A stretch of DNA of 64,000 bases from Caprimulgus europaeus (lineage: Eukaryota > Chordata > Aves > Caprimulgiformes > Caprimulgidae). The position numbers and the translations under genes are program-made. The stretch is from the NCBI GenBank assembly GCA_907165065.1, contig OU015524.1:55283295-55347294 (forward strand). The letters run 5' to 3'. The notes under the pieces were generated by a model. The model saw only the letters and a program-made list of their open reading frames with translations. It ran no database searches and was not told the origin of the DNA. Shown piece after piece: positions 10,441 to 24,100 of the stretch (positions are counted from its first letter, which is position 1; every line of letters begins with the position of its first letter).

Positions 10441-13400
10441 TACAGTCCAAGTGCTGATGACTGTTTGTGGTGTTCTTCTTACATCTGAAAGTATATTAAT
10501 ATTTTAGAGTTGCAAGGTCAAATATTCCAAAACTAAGATGCTAGGAATTTCAAGAGGCAATTGATGTTGTAGGTAGGGTTCTAATTTGGAGACTTGAGTT
10601 TGGTTTTCTCATCTCTTTTTGTATCTCTGGTGTAGTATCCCCAAAGGATTAATTCATGGTCATCCTTAGGCACCTCATTAAAATGCATAAATTAGAAATC
10701 CATTTGAGAGAGCTGAAGGTTGGACTGCTGAAAGTCTCTGATGGGAGAGAGCTCATGGGGGTCCAGCTTTGGTGCTTTGATCAAACACATAAACAACATG
10801 GTGAATCTGGGCACTGGAGCCTCAGTTTCTCATCTGTGAAAATGCTATTAACTTGTTTCACATGCACTTTAAAGCAACCACTTTGGGTCAAGAACAGAGG
10901 AATGCAAGTTGTGGAATATGTGCACTGGAAGCTTCCTGCCTTGTTCAAAGAGACAAAATGATTAGGGAAAGAAATCTGCTTTGTCTATAGACAGATTGTT
11001 TGTAAGGTGCTGACTTAATTTGCTGGAGAGGTTTAAAAGTGTGGAATGGACAAGAAGAGAAAGGATTGTTTCACTGTTGGGGCCACCCTTGAAGAACACA
11101 TTTCCATCTTACACAATCCTTACCTATGCGGAGAAACTTCATTTTTCATTGTTGATCTATCTCTGCGTGCCCAGGCTGCTTTCAAGCTGTTACTTCTGGG
11201 AACTCACCATGCAGAGCAGTGAAAATTAATATTCTGAAGTTATAATAAATAGAATCCTCCAAAATGCTGAATCACTTAGGAAATGCAGTAGTATTCGCTC
11301 AGTAATACTGAATGATTTCATCGGAGATGGTTGCATTAATGTTTGTGAGGAAGTAGGGTGGTGATTGCATGTGAACCTTAAGACATGTAATTCTTAGATG
11401 AGCATTTGAATGCTAGTGTAAGACCTAGAATCATAGAATTATTAAAGTTAATGTCATGCTGGTAAAAAAAGAAATAGTTTTATTCTCCAGTTTATTAAGT
11501 GAGCACTTTTCATCTTTTGCCCCTCACAGAGAAGTTTATATGGTAATATACAGTGTGACTGTGTAGTTATGTGAGGAATGCACAGCCATAACTTCCACAT
11601 ACTCATTTGCTTGACTTCTGTAGGTATAACTGAAAAGTGCTATCTGTACACAGAACTGAATATGCATTGTACTTTTCTGTTTGTTGGTTGGCTATATTTT
11701 TGTAGAATTTTGATTGATTCTATTAAAAAAAATAGATGGTGCTGTAATGCCAGTGTTCTCCCCTGCCACAAAGAAGTAGTGAAGAAAGATATTCTGATTC
11801 GGCACTGTGCTCTGCTGTTGGATTGCCTACAGTTTAGCTGAAAATAGAAAATGCTTTTGTAGATATTTAGTATTAATTACTTGTGTCATACAGCTTCATG
11901 AAATGGCAGCACGTGCCTAGTGCAGTTAGGTGGAATTTACTGTTACACAACATAAAACATATAATAGTAGCATATGCTATAATATAGCATATTTTTTCTT
12001 GAGTGTTCAAGAAAGTTGCTTCTGTACATCTGTGTTACAACTGGTTGCCCCACATGCTTGTGCAGCATAACTCAGGAGCTACTAATTGTATACCCACATT
12101 CTTAAGATTTTAATTTCATTTGCCAGTTGAATATTTATAGCAAAAATAAGGGCATTTACAGTAATTCTGAGGACCACCACAGACCAACAACTTTGGGCTT
12201 CTATTTTTTATTCTACCTTTTGAGCAACTGTATTTGTAAATCAGTTTTCAAGAGATTATGATGACTTCTATTTATGATGAAACAACAGGAAAAATAATGT
12301 CACAGGAACAGTGAAAGCCAGTGCACAGGTCTGTTATAATACTTGATAATTCATTAGGTAAGATATACATACAGAATTATTGTATATATGAGCCTTCTTA
12401 AAATAAATTGATGTGGAAAATAAGTTGGTTGTATGACTGGAAACTGTTGCAAGAATATTGAAATAAATTATGTAATTTTGTGCAGAAGTCAAACGTTGTC
12501 ATACTATTTCAATGGCTGGTAAAGTCAACTTATAATAATTTGGGTCTTGGTTCCTGGAGTTTTTTCCTTCTGAAACACTTTTTATACAGAAACTTGTAAA
12601 GCTTATTTATCCAGTGAGGTTTTGAAAGATACAGATGCAAGAGATGAGTATCATAAAATGTTCCTCTTCCCTAATACTGCCCTGTCTGGATAATGTTTCT
12701 GTCTTGTTACTATAGCAATATTCTTGTTCGAATCCCAAAACCTTAAAAAGCATTGAGATTCTCTTAAAATGTATCTGGTAATTCCGTATTAAGGTTGGTG
12801 CAGCTGGTAGAGTCATTATCAGGATTACTTCCCAAAATGATAGGCATGCCATGTGTTCTCAGCAAAAATTGAAATACTTCAGTGTTACACTTACTCTAAC
12901 TAAAAAAATTCCAAATCACTGTTTTACACACCTTCCTGATGTCCCATAAACCCTAACTGTTGTTGAAATAGTTCCTTTAAAGTTCCTAGTGTATTTGCAT
13001 TCATGGTTGAACTCCTTAACTGCTTGTTCCACGTGAAGCATATTTATCTTTTGTATTCGGTCAGTATAGGAAAAATGTTCACATGTTTATGTCCAAAATA
13101 CAAATTCCAAAATGGAATTTTGTACAGAACTGTTAGGTTTTTTTTTTTCCTTAAACAGGGTTTTTGCTTACAAAAGCTGTTGCTTTTGCCTTCTGTTTAC
13201 CCAAAATTCCAGAACAAAAGTTTAGGCTGGTTTTTATTTAATGCAAAAATACAAGTTCAAAACCATCTGAGACTTAACTAAGGGTTTTAAAATAAAACTG
13301 AAAATGTGCTGGTTAAAACAGTCCTTTTATTTTTTTCCAATGTGGCAGTGGCAGAAAGCATGGGGGAAAAAACTTACTGTACCATGGACTGTTTATGTTT

Positions 13401-13730
13401 TCTGGTTTTGTTGGTTTTTCCCCCCCCCCCCCCCAACCCAAGTTTTCAAAACTTCTATGAACTTTTATTCTTCCTGGTACAGATACATTTTTATTTCTAT
13501 TAACCCTGGAAATAAAAAGGCCACTTAAATAAATTTATATAGATTAATTAATCCACCTTCAGCTTTACAGTTGTGAATTCTGCAGATGTGTTGTGAGACC
13601 GGGTTTTATTTACACTTCTTTTTGAGGTTTGGCTCATTTGGCTTTGTTTCCACAGGGAAAGGATTGTAAAAAGTCATATTATGATAATATACAATGAATA
13701 AATATATTCAGTACTTGTATGCCGCTTTTA
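10441..13730. other. intergenic, no recognisable gene
   Basis: AT-rich intergenic DNA between ARMT1 and CCDC170. Short open frames exist on both strands, but none resembles a known protein or has exon-like conservation that I can recognise. A homopolymer of 15 C lies at 13420-13434. Confidence 0.5.
13420..13434. repeat. poly-C homopolymer, 15 bp
   Basis: Fifteen consecutive C residues after a T run and before CAACCCA. Such tracts are prone to sequencing error and can form i-motif/G-quadruplex-like structures on the opposite strand. Confidence 0.9.
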
Positions 13731-15110
13731 ATAGAATCATAGAACAGTTTGGTTGGAAAAGACCATTGTGATCATCTAGTCCAACAATAAACCTAGCATT
13801 GCCAAGACTAAAGTATGTCCCCAAATATCACATCTACACATCCTTAAATACCTACAGGGATGGTGACTCCCTGGGCAGCCTCTTCCAATACTTGACAACC
13901 CTTTCAGTGAGGAATTCTTTTCCAATATCCAATCTAAACCTCCCCTGGTGCAACTTAAGGCTGTTCCCTCTTGTCCTATCACTTGTTATTTGGGAGAAGG
14001 AACCAACACCCACCTCACTACATTCTCCTTTCAGGTAGCTGTAGAGAGCAATAAGGTCTCCCCTCAGCCTCCTCTTCTCCAGACTAAACAACCCCAGCTC
14101 CCTCAGCCGCTCCTCATAAGACTTGTGCTCCAGCCCCTTCACCAGCTTTGTTGTCCTTCTTTGTACACCCTCCAGCATCTCAATGTCCATCTTGTAGTGA
14201 GGGGCCCAAAACTGAACACAGAACTCGAGGTGCAGCCTCACCAGTGCCCAGTACAGGGGCAGGATCACCTCCCTACTCCTGCTGGCCACACTGTTTCTGA
14301 TACAGGCCAGGATGCTGTTGGTCTTCTTGGCTACCTGAGAACACTGCTGGCTCATGTTCAGCCGGCTGTCAACCAACATCCCCAGGTCCTTTTCTGCCAG
14401 GCAGCTTTCCAGCCACTCTTCCCCAAGCGTGTAGCATCACATGGGGTTGTTGTGACCCAAGTGCAGGACCTGGCACTTGGCCTTATTGGACCTCATACAA
14501 TTTGCCTCATCCCATCGATCCAGCCTGTCCAGATCCCTTTGCAGAGCCTTCCCACCCTCAAGCAGATTGACACTTCCACCCACCTTGGTGTCATCTGCAA
14601 ACTTACTGAGGGTGCACTCAATCCTTTCATCCAGATCATTGATAAAGATATTAAACAGAGCTGGCCTCAACACAGCCTCGGGCAACACCGCTTGTGACTG
14701 GCCGACAAGTGGATTTACCTCCATTCACCACAACTCTCTGGGTTGTGCATGCAGCCAGTTTTTTACCCAGCCAAGAGTCCACCTGTCTATGCCTTGAGCT
14801 GCCAGCTTCTCTAGGAGAACACTGTGGGAGACAGTGTCAAAGGCCTTGCTGAAGTCCAGGTACACCACATCCACAGCCCTACCCTCATCCACTAGGCAGC
14901 TCACCTGATCATAGAAGGAGATCAGGTTGGTCAAGCAGGACCTGCCTTTCATGAGCCCATGCTGGCTGGGCCTCGTTCCCTGGTTGTCCTGCATATGCTG
15001 TGTGAGCGCATTCAAGATGAACCACTCCATGATCTTCCCCGGTACTGAGGTCAGGTTGACAGGTCTATAGTTCCCTGGATCCTCCTTCTGGCCCTTCTGA
15101 GACCTTCCCT
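13731..15110 (-). mobile_element. CR1 LINE, 5'-truncated, with broken reverse transcriptase ORF
   Basis: The left end has AGAATCATAGAAC, the reversed CR1 3' tail, and the element reads right to left for about 1.4 kb. On the - strand it encodes the C-terminal part of CR1 ORF2: YLDFSKAFDTVSHS near 14820-14880, the catalytic box [10 protein letters not shown] near 14578-14604, and the C-terminal [16 protein letters not shown] near 14035-14080. These pieces lie in separate open frames with stops and frame changes between them, so the copy is dead. Open frames on the + strand here are shadows. It lies in the ARMT1-CCDC170 intergenic space. Confidence 0.95.
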
Positions 15111-18100
15111 GTTAGCCAAGGATAATCATAGTCTTTCAAACTTCCTGTGAAGAAATTTTCATGCTCGTAGGAATTTCTTTTACCTTTCTTGGGATTCCAC
15201 TTACTTCTTCCAAGTCCTTAATAAAGTAACAGACTATGAGCTGGACAGGCTAAGGTAAGGCCTACCAAGGTATATATTACAGGCTTTTTTGTTTGCTTTC
15301 TTAATAATAACTAATTGGTAACCCTCATACTATCATGGTAAGGCTGTTGCTTTTTAAGTGACTGTGATTGATTAAGGGCCTGATGATAGTTGCATCTTTC
15401 AATGTGCAGTTCACACTGAGTTTTGTCTGCAATTGTGGTATTTTGCTCAGGGATTAATCTTCAAGGACTTGGTTGTTACCAAATGTAGAGATACACTGCC
15501 TGACACCTGGGCAAATGGGTGGTGGAGTAGAGGCAGATGCCATCCAGGGCTCCTGGATGTATGGAAATATTTCCTCCCCATGTATGGAAATGCCTGTACA
15601 GAAACAGGGAACTGGGAGACAGCTAAAGTACAAACTCCTCCAGGCAGAGAAGGGCCCTGCCACTTGCTGCGAGGTCTCTAGTATCTTTACGTGGACAAAA
15701 AGTATCGCCATGTCACTGTAATGGCTGTGTTCTTGATTTTGGGCCATCCTGAATTCGAGGTACACTTGAATGCCTTTGGGATGTGTTGGATGTGCAGTTC
15801 TGACTGCATCAGTGGTGCCATTTGGCCCTTAGAAGTTTTACTGCTACGTCTCTTGATCATGATGAAGCAGTAGCAGGAGCTAGCTGCTCAGTGCAAATCG
15901 GGGAGTTCCCACACGTATGTGGAAACCTAGGCTCCACGTACAGAGAATTTCCAAAATAACTGCCTGAATTCTAATTTAAACTTTCAAAGACTTTTTATCT
16001 TGGTTTAACTGCCCCAAACTGAAAATGACCTAATATGTCAGCAGGGGCTTTCCAAGAAGAAACTCAGGTTTTCAAAGCAAATAATTTTTTATAAATTGTC
16101 CTTTTTTTTTTAACCATACTTTTGTTTTGATAGCTGCAAGTATCACTTAATGGAATTTTTTTGCCTTTTATTTCTTTTGACATTATGCACTTATGGATGA
16201 TGTCCTGAGCTGGAAGGGGGTTGTGCTAAGTGTTTTCTTCTGTGTCCTGTCTCTCCTATGTCTCCATGCATAGATAGATAGAGATATGTTAGTCTGTCCA
16301 TAAAGTATTTTTAACCAAATATTTGCTTACATGGACATTATCTTAGTACTGTTCTTGTTTCTGTCTCACTCAAGTACAGTTTGTATTTTGGATATGATAC
16401 TTGAATTTACAAGTAAAAAAGTTCAACTGTAATTTCTAAAACTTCAGAATATTCTTTGTGAAATGTAATGTTTGTTACAGCATGAAGCTTTGCATTTTCA
16501 TTATTGCTGTTTGCCTTGTGTTTCAGAATTAACTTTTTGTTTTCAGTCCATGGTTATCCTGCCCATACAAGATAAGAAGGCCTCTAGTAATGCTATCATA
16601 TAAATGTTTGGTTAGCTTTGTCATCCAAATATAGTTAATATCTGCTCATGGGCAGACTAAACTGTTTTATTGACACATAGATCTTCAGGAAAACCTCTCC
16701 AGAAGTGATTTTTTTTCACTAACAGTTCTGGGAAATGACTTGCTCAGACCTGAAATATGGGTGGGAATCATGCTTAATCAGATTCTGCGTTAAAATCTCA
16801 CTTCTTTCCCAAGTCTGATTAGTTCCCTCATATGCATATTGCATTTTCACCACCCCACTTTCTCCCAGTGTGGGGGAGTCCAAGGTTGTAAAACCAGCTG
16901 GCATATTTCCTTCAGAAGATTTACTGACCCCATGAGATATCTCCATCAGTTTAGCTGAGCTATGCAAATCCACATTGGAGGAGAACAGTGTTAAACTCAA
17001 TTGGTTTTTTTGGGAAAAAAAAAAAAAAAGACTCCCATTTTGTTTAAGCAGAGGAACAGCTAGACTTAATCAGGCTTGTTAATACTTCTTAAGCTTGTCC
17101 CCTATCAGATTTACAGTAACAACTGGTATCAGACACAATTTACGCACACACTTCTTAATCATATTAGTGATATTGTCTCTCCACCAAAAAAAAAAAAAAA
17201 TCCCTATTTTTTCCTGATAACTGCATTAAATACCTTTTCCTCCTAGAAATCTGTAAATGTGTTATGAAATTACCTCCAGAGAGGCAGTATCTCTCTTTGT
17301 TAACTGAAGTTTTATTTTCAATTATATGTTTACATCAAATTGGCTGTCACTGGTTGTGAGCCAGACTTCAGTGTCAGCTGACGAAGAAATGGGAGTAAGT
17401 CCTGTCTTGATTTCTTCATTATTTTTTTAAGTAGGTGAGCAAAGGATAAGGCACTCCTCAAGAAAACTATCTCTGCTAAAGGATGTGATACTAGTGATTT
17501 GAAGGGGTGGAGGAGGACTGCAGCTTGGTGTTGGACATAACTGTGCTTCTAGAGTTAATACCTTTTGGAAGGCAAGCAAATGAGAACCTTGGCAAGTCAT
17601 GCCCATGACTTTCAAGCCAAGTATTTGTGAAAATGTGGCTGTTTAGTTATTTTAGCTAAATTTTTATATAATTAAGTCTTGTGGAGTAAATTTCCCCTCA
17701 ATCTCTTTTGGAGAAATAAATTTCATTTTCCTTTTTAATGTTGCCAGTGTACAACTCTTGTTCTACCTCAGCTCTACCTGCTTTTAGGTAATGAGTGTCT
17801 GAAATGTGTGTATGCATTCAGGAAATAATTTGGAATTTGTTTGCATGAAAAACACAAAACTTCACCTTAATACGGGTTGATGTCGATGGCTTGAGGTTAA
17901 TAACAAAGCTTTTTTTTATAGTGTTAGTAAAAAAATAAATTTTGTTTTCAAAACTAATATTAAAAGTTTTGATTCAGTCTTTTAATCAATTGTTATCATA
18001 CATTTAAATTACAAGATCTGTGAACAGCAGAATTAATGAAGTAAAACTTTCTTTTCCCCCTAGATTCTGTCTTGTGGGTAGCTGAAGATCTGGCAGTTCC

Positions 18101-20890
18101 CCTCATTTCCTGATGGGTCATTTGGAGGGCAAAAAACAAAAACAAAGCCAAAAACAACCAAACAAAAAAAACCACACTCAAATGAAAAAAAACGAAACCA
18201 AGCAAACCCAAATTAACAAATAAACTTCAGTACAGATTGTAATAATACACAGAAGTGTACTGCAGGCTTTCCTTACAGTTGGGGCATCTCAGTGTTCATT
18301 CTGTGGTTGGCTGACTGTGTTTCACAATATTTGCAGGAAATTTAGCATCATTCTGATTTAACCTCTGTCAGATTTTTTCTGAGATTTGAAAAAAAAAAAT
18401 TGTTAAAGAAGTATATGTCTGCATGCTTAAATACTGTGATTGCACTTGTTTGTTTGTTTGTTTTTTAAATTGGGTTAAAAATACAATGCCAAAAGATGCC
18501 TTTTACATAGTGCTTTTTGATTTTTATTAAGGAAAATATTTAAAAACAATTTAAATAGTAAAAGTACGAGCTGGTAATTCCATTCTTAAGAATGGGTTCG
18601 GCTCTAAGGACTTTGTGAATTCTTCCTTGAAGAAATAAAATGTTTTAGGGACCTCTTTCCTAGATCAGGTTTATTACAATGTCCATGCATCTGTATATAT
18701 TGTCCTTGTAGTACTCCTGCAGTCCTCAGTAAGCTGCTGCTTTTTTTTTTTTTTTAACTGAGGCTCTTGTTTTATGTTACTCATTTCAGTTTTCTTTTTA
18801 TTAAGTTGTCAGAAGTCTGCAAGCTGATTTACTAGCCAAATGCAGCTATTGATACAGAAATGTCATTTTAGCCTGTGGCATACTAAGCACTTTGAAGAAG
18901 TACTAGGATACAGCTGTATAAGCATTCTCTCCCCATCACCACAAGCACAAAACTGGCTGAAGTATAGCTCTTGAACCAGCCGTGGCACTGCAGGACTAGC
19001 GATGGGGAACTGCGCTCAAGCACATACTTAAGAAAGTTAGGACAAAATTTCACAATCATTTAATCCTGTGTTTGCTTGCTGCTCTGAGACAGGTTAAGCT
19101 GTTGTCATATACTGGACAAATCCAGGATGATATTTTTGACCAAATTTGCAGAGGACATTAAAACTTGTGCCAGACTTATGCTGGTTCTATGTAAGATGGC
19201 CAGTACAAATTTAACTTGTCAAAAATACTTAATAGATTTGAATCACAGTATGAGTTTACACTTTGCACCATGTGGCAGTAGCAGCTTTGATCTAGTACTG
19301 TGAGTCCTGTGTTTGAAATTATAAAAACTTTTGGTTGGGCTCCCTAGCCAGCAGCATAGTATTTGAGGTACCTCACACAACAGAACAGTCATAGATATAG
19401 AAGAGGGGGAAAAAAAAAAGGTCTGGAACATTATTCTCATAAAACTGTTAAGGCTCTGTGTTAATTGAGAGTTGCATCACTTTGGAATAAACTTTGGCTT
19501 GGGAACAGAATGGAGTTAAGCTGGGAACTAGAGACTACTTAGTTGTTTCTCTCCAAGCCATATGGAGACAACCTGGGTGCACAGTTCCCCTCTGGCCGAG
19601 CTCCTTGCTTTTCTCCAGTGGCTTTCTCACCTGGCTCTTTTTGTGAGTGTAGCACCACACAAGCAGGGTCCCTCTTCCCAGGCAGCGGTCCCTGGGCTAG
19701 AGGGGTGTCTCCCTTCGGAGATGCCTGCAGCACACACCGTATGCAGCTCCCTTCTCCGCACCCCGCATCTCCTCTGTCAGTACTGGATAATTTTGATTCA
19801 GAAATGCTCTGCTGGTTTCACTTCTCTACTACAGCAACACTAAGAGCATTTGTGTAGACAGTCTTCAAGAACAACAGGTTTTGTAATACATTTTTATACC
19901 TTTTATGTTATCCAGTGTAGCTGTTAGTTCACCCTTCACCCATGAGGATGACGGAGAAATGTGCCACCAGGGAGCTGTTGTCACCTCATGCACAGATGAC
20001 ATTTGTGTCTTTCCCCAGATGCCCCCGGAGATGGAGGCAGGTGGCTCCTGCTGCCTGTGCTGCACGGCCTCAGCCCTGTGTGAGTCTCTGTTCCCCCTGA
20101 TCTCTTACCAGCACCGCTTCCTCACAGTTAAGCTGTTTTTCTCCTTTCCCAATTTAGTGGCACATTCCAGCAGGGGTATGCCATTGTCTAGCTCTGTGCT
20201 TCAGTGGCGTGGCACTTGAAATATGGTGATGATCCACGCTGGCACCCCTCCGCTTGGGCAGGGGGGCTTCATCCTTGGCAGCAGCAGTAAAATGCCATCA
20301 GGCACTCAGAGAGGAGGACAAAAAAACCCCATCGGTACTATCCCTAGCTTTTCTACTTTCTTCTCTGGAAAACATGACTAAACCAGTGTTCTTAGGAAAG
20401 GTGAGATACTTTTTGACTTGTGAGCGAGCACAGAAATGATGCAAGGTCCTGCCATCACCAGGGCAGGCCTGACTAAGGAGCTCACGGTCTCTCCAGAGCA
20501 AACCAGCACCCATACACCTGAAGTTTTAAGGGGTTTGTTTTTTTTTTTTTTTTTTTTTAACTGCTAGCTGCGGTTCCTGTCTTCCCACATTTATCTACTT
20601 TGTTTGGAAGGGGGGTGAGGAAGAGGTCCCCTTTCAGCTGGAAGTATTTTAGCAGTGACCAAGGCAGGCTGCCAGCCCCAGCTGCGGGAGGTTTTGCAGG
20701 GTCAGGGAGGAGGGAAAGGAGACTGCAGGGTGCTGTTCAAATGTCATCTGCTCTGCCGGCCTCTGTTTTGAATTTTTTGCAGAAAATTTTGAGGTAATTT
20801 TCTCAGGTGTATAAAGTTTTGTGGTGTAAAGGTCTATTTGATGTGGAAAAGGTGTCTGTGAGCATTCCTTTGTATGGACAGCTCGCTTTC
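15111..20890. other. intergenic, upstream of CCDC170
   Basis: AT-rich DNA with poly-A and poly-T runs and no supported gene. GC content rises gradually from about 19550 towards the CpG island. A stretch near 19130-19160 faintly resembles the CR1 FADDT region but is too short to call. The short open frames between 19500 and 20500 match nothing I recognise. Confidence 0.5.
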
Positions 20891-21024
20891 AGGCACCGAC
20901 TGCTGTCCCCCCCTTCCCTAACCAGGGCGCCCCGTTGTAAACTCCAGGCTGGCCTGTCCGCCAGGGCCCGCCCCCGCCCCGCCGCCTGGGCAGGGGAGGG
21001 CTTAGGCCGCGTCGCACACCGTGT

Positions 21025-21038
21025 GTTGCCAGGGGAAC
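21025..21038 (+). promoter_or_regulatory. CCDC170: X-box, RFX-factor binding site
   Basis: GTTGCCAGGGGAAC differs from the palindromic X-box GTTGCCATGGCAAC at two of fourteen positions and keeps both half-site cores. RFX factors bind such sites in promoters of genes for motile and primary cilia, usually close to the transcription start. This one ends 21 bp before the CCDC170 ATG, in the CpG island. The match is seen; the binding is inferred. Confidence 0.6.
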
Positions 21039-21059
21039 GGCGGCACCGCGGCGGCCGCC

Positions 21060-21149
21060 ATGAGCGGCGCCAGGGCTGGCAGGGCCGGGTTCCGTGCAGC
21101 CTCCGCCGCCCCTCGGCGGGCTGACAGGGGCAGCAGCGCGGCCGCGGAG
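21060..21149 (+). CDS. CCDC170: CCDC170 probable coding exon 1
   Basis: The ATG sits in GCGGCCGCCATGA, an excellent Kozak context, 21 bp after the X-box. Thirty codons, rich in Ala, Arg and Ser, end at GAG|GTACCG in phase 0, which fits exon 2. I do not recognise the residues, so this exon is assigned by position, start context, phase and the total exon count of 11 expected for the gene. Confidence 0.6.
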
Positions 21150-24100
21150 GTACCGCGCCGCTGGCGCCGGGGAGCGGCCCGGCCCCGGGCCCGCCTGCGA
21201 GGGCGGAGGTGGTTTCTGCGGGCGGGAGGCTGCGGCCCGTCCCAGCACCGCGTCCCCGGGGGAGAGCGAGAGGAAAGGCAGCCCGGGTGCGGAGGAGTGG
21301 GGCGGCCTTGGCCGCCGAGCCTGGCGGGCTGCCGTCAGCTGGGCCGCGCCGCTGCTAGGCGCCCGCGGTCTGCTGTCGGAGCCGCCGGGGCTGGTGTGCC
21401 CCGCCGTCCGGTACTGGGCAGAGCTGGGCGCTAACGGAGGGGCGAAGGGGAAGACAGAAAGGGTAGAGAGTTTGGGGGTTTTTTTGTTTCGTTTTTTTAC
21501 AGCTCCCCTATTAGAGAATAAAGCTCCGATTTTGGACAAATTCCCCCTTCCTCCCCTCGGTCTTCATTAGCTTTCTGTCGGCTGTTTCTGTGGAGGGTGA
21601 CTGACATTGAGGCTGGCTGTACACCTCCCTTGCACGTTATCTTTTCGATTTTAAATTTAATTTCTCTTAAAAAAAAAAAAGGACAAACAAACAAACCCCC
21701 CACAACCAAACAAGCAACGTTTGCAGCTGCAGAGCTGTACCCGACAGTAGACGTGTGCTTCAGTTGTAGCTCAATGAACTTCAGTGGATCGTTATTGCTT
21801 ATCTTTACAAATTCAAGGACAAAAGTTTTTTTTTCTTATTAAGTGTTGCAGAAGGGAGTATCTTTCATGGAGTAGGAATTTATAGTTATCTAAGAATTTC
21901 TTCTGTACATTTCTTCTTTCTTTGAAACTGGATTGCTGGCTTTGATGTGAATTTAAAGGAGACGCTTGCTTAGAAGGGTGAAAGTCTTTCCTACTAAAGA
22001 TATAGTAGAAAACTTGTAACAGTTTTGTATTCCAAAGGGTAAACAATTTGTTAGTGTGCGAACAGCTCATTATCTCCTTAATAGTTGAACATCAGTCTTG
22101 TAATTGTGCTATATTCTTCTGAGACAAAAAGGACAGAATTTTGGTAGTTTGTTATGGCAAAATCAACTGCCATTATATTAAATACAACTGTTTCGACCCG
22201 ATTACAAAGTTTTTGTTAGTACTGCTTAGCTACAGAGTTGACAGTAACCTGCTCCGCATTCTAACCACCTGTAGTCAAATAGTTCGTGAATGTTACTTTC
22301 ATGACTCATTGGGAGCTATATATTTAATAAAATGTGGGTTAGTTACTAAAGGCAAATCAAACTACAGCACTAGCAGTCTTAATTGTGTATATATCCACAT
22401 AAATAAATCTAAAATACTTGCCTTTCACTGACTGTAGTAAAGTGTAGTAGGCACTGTGCTGTTATTGCATGATGGTCTTTTTTTTTTTTTCCAGTCTCTC
22501 ATTTAAGTTATTCCCTTACAAAAGTTATTTAACTCTATTCAGCACTGATAAAGTAAAAACAATAGAACAACAAGTGACATGCAAAAATCCCTGCATAAGC
22601 ATTTAATTTTATCACGTTTTGCTCCTAAATTTTGTCTTGGCACTTAGCCTGTTTGTATTTTGAGGCTAAACACAGCAGCTCCTTCTTGTTATTCCTTTTT
22701 GAAGAGCTGTGAGACAAAGTGTCAGGGGAGATCCAGATTCCTTAATTTAGCCATACAGACAAAGGAAGAAGTAAATAAAAAACCAAAAGTTATGTAATAT
22801 TTACAGTAGGTGATGTGTCTCTGTAACTGCCTTGAGAGGACTGCTATACGTCATCTTATTAAATACATTTATTATATTCAAATACAAAGTCACTTTATCC
22901 TAACAGAGAAGAAAATGAAAGATTAAAACACTTTAACTGATGCTTGTATTAGTAGAGGTAGGACTAACACTTTGATTGTCATGGAACTTTCATTTGAGCC
23001 TATTAATCAAGCTTGAAATTGACCTCTTCAGTAGTTTAACAACACCAGAGAGTGTTTTTTATCTTTCTTAATACCTTTCAATGATTACTGCAAAGGGAGG
23101 AGGGTAGAGCTAAGCAGTACTCTTCTGAAAGGAATTTAGAACATCTCTTTGATGATTTATTTGAGCTGGTGGGAACACTTTACTTAGTTTTCTGTGTTTC
23201 TGGAACAGTACACTAATGCATGAAACCTCCATAAGCATGTAACAACGACAAATAACTTTTCAGAATTGCATACACAAACTGCAAGCAATGAGTTGGGCCT
23301 AGTTACAGGCAGAAATTGGAGAGGGGAAAGAGGACTTCACTGAGCAGGAAGTGATCAAAAGTAATTTGGTATTTCTAGAATTTTATAATGTGAAAGAGAA
23401 ACGGACAGAACTGAAATGGTTTTGAAATGTTATTTGCAAATTTTGATTTATGTTAATAAAGCATTATCAATACAAGCATATTGAGATTTCTGATAGGCAA
23501 ATGGGGCAAAGTATATCTAGAAAGAAGTCAACTTTATCCAAAGTATACATACAAGCTGGTTAATTTGTGAACAGGTTGTTTTTTTTTTTTCCCCCTAGGT
23601 GACTCTGATTCATTTTAGTCTGTTTTCGCATGTGTTAACAAGGTCTGACTCCCTGTGTAATAGTGGCTCAGCTTTCTTGCACTCCTTGGGGTGTGTAGCT
23701 GCTGGGGCTGTTCTGAAGCGGTGTTCGTGCTGGCTGGCCGGCAGCTGCTACTGAGAAAAATTGGCAACAGCTGAGTGCTACCTGTCTTCCCTCCATTTGA
23801 CACAGAAATGAAGCTCTAAAAAACTGTCCAGTGCCAAATTTTTATGTAACTTATAGTTATTTATACAAGATTTGCTTTCTATCATGAAGATTTTATGACA
23901 AGAAATACATTCTAAAATATGTCTTTCTTTATACTAGGATAGATTATTTTGCAAAATAAAATAAAAATTGAATATTCCCTGCTTACTGAAGTAGAATTTT
24001 CTTTTATTTTTAACTCAGTTTATCCAAGATAGTTTGCAAAATGGCCTTGTTAGAACATTTTGATTGTTTAATTTGAAAATTTAGTTAGTTAAGTTGTGGA

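Larger units (their letters stand above)
20900..21480. promoter_or_regulatory. CCDC170: CpG island, CCDC170 promoter and first exon
   Basis: A second block of very high GC and CpG content, about 580 bp, bounded by AT-rich DNA. It contains the X-box at 21025-21038 and a start codon in a strong Kozak context at 21060. It is correctly placed 5' of the exon series that encodes CCDC170. No TATA box is apparent. Confidence 0.8.

Noticed and set aside
11425-11445. AGAATCATAGAATTATT, like a CR1 terminal repeat
   Set aside because: Only the octamer-like words are present with no CR1 body next to them.
13948-14797. Plus-strand open frames of 249 and 106 codons
   Set aside because: They are antisense shadows of the CR1 reverse transcriptase region, which reads on the - strand.
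19125-19165. Short match to the CR1 FADDT region (AAATTTGCAGAGGACATTAA)
   Set aside because: Only about 30 bases resemble it and the flanks do not extend the match, so chance cannot be excluded.
20889-21570. Long open frames in the second CpG island on both strands
   Set aside because: Same GC artefact. Only the + frame starting at 21060 has a good Kozak context and a donor in phase with the next exon.
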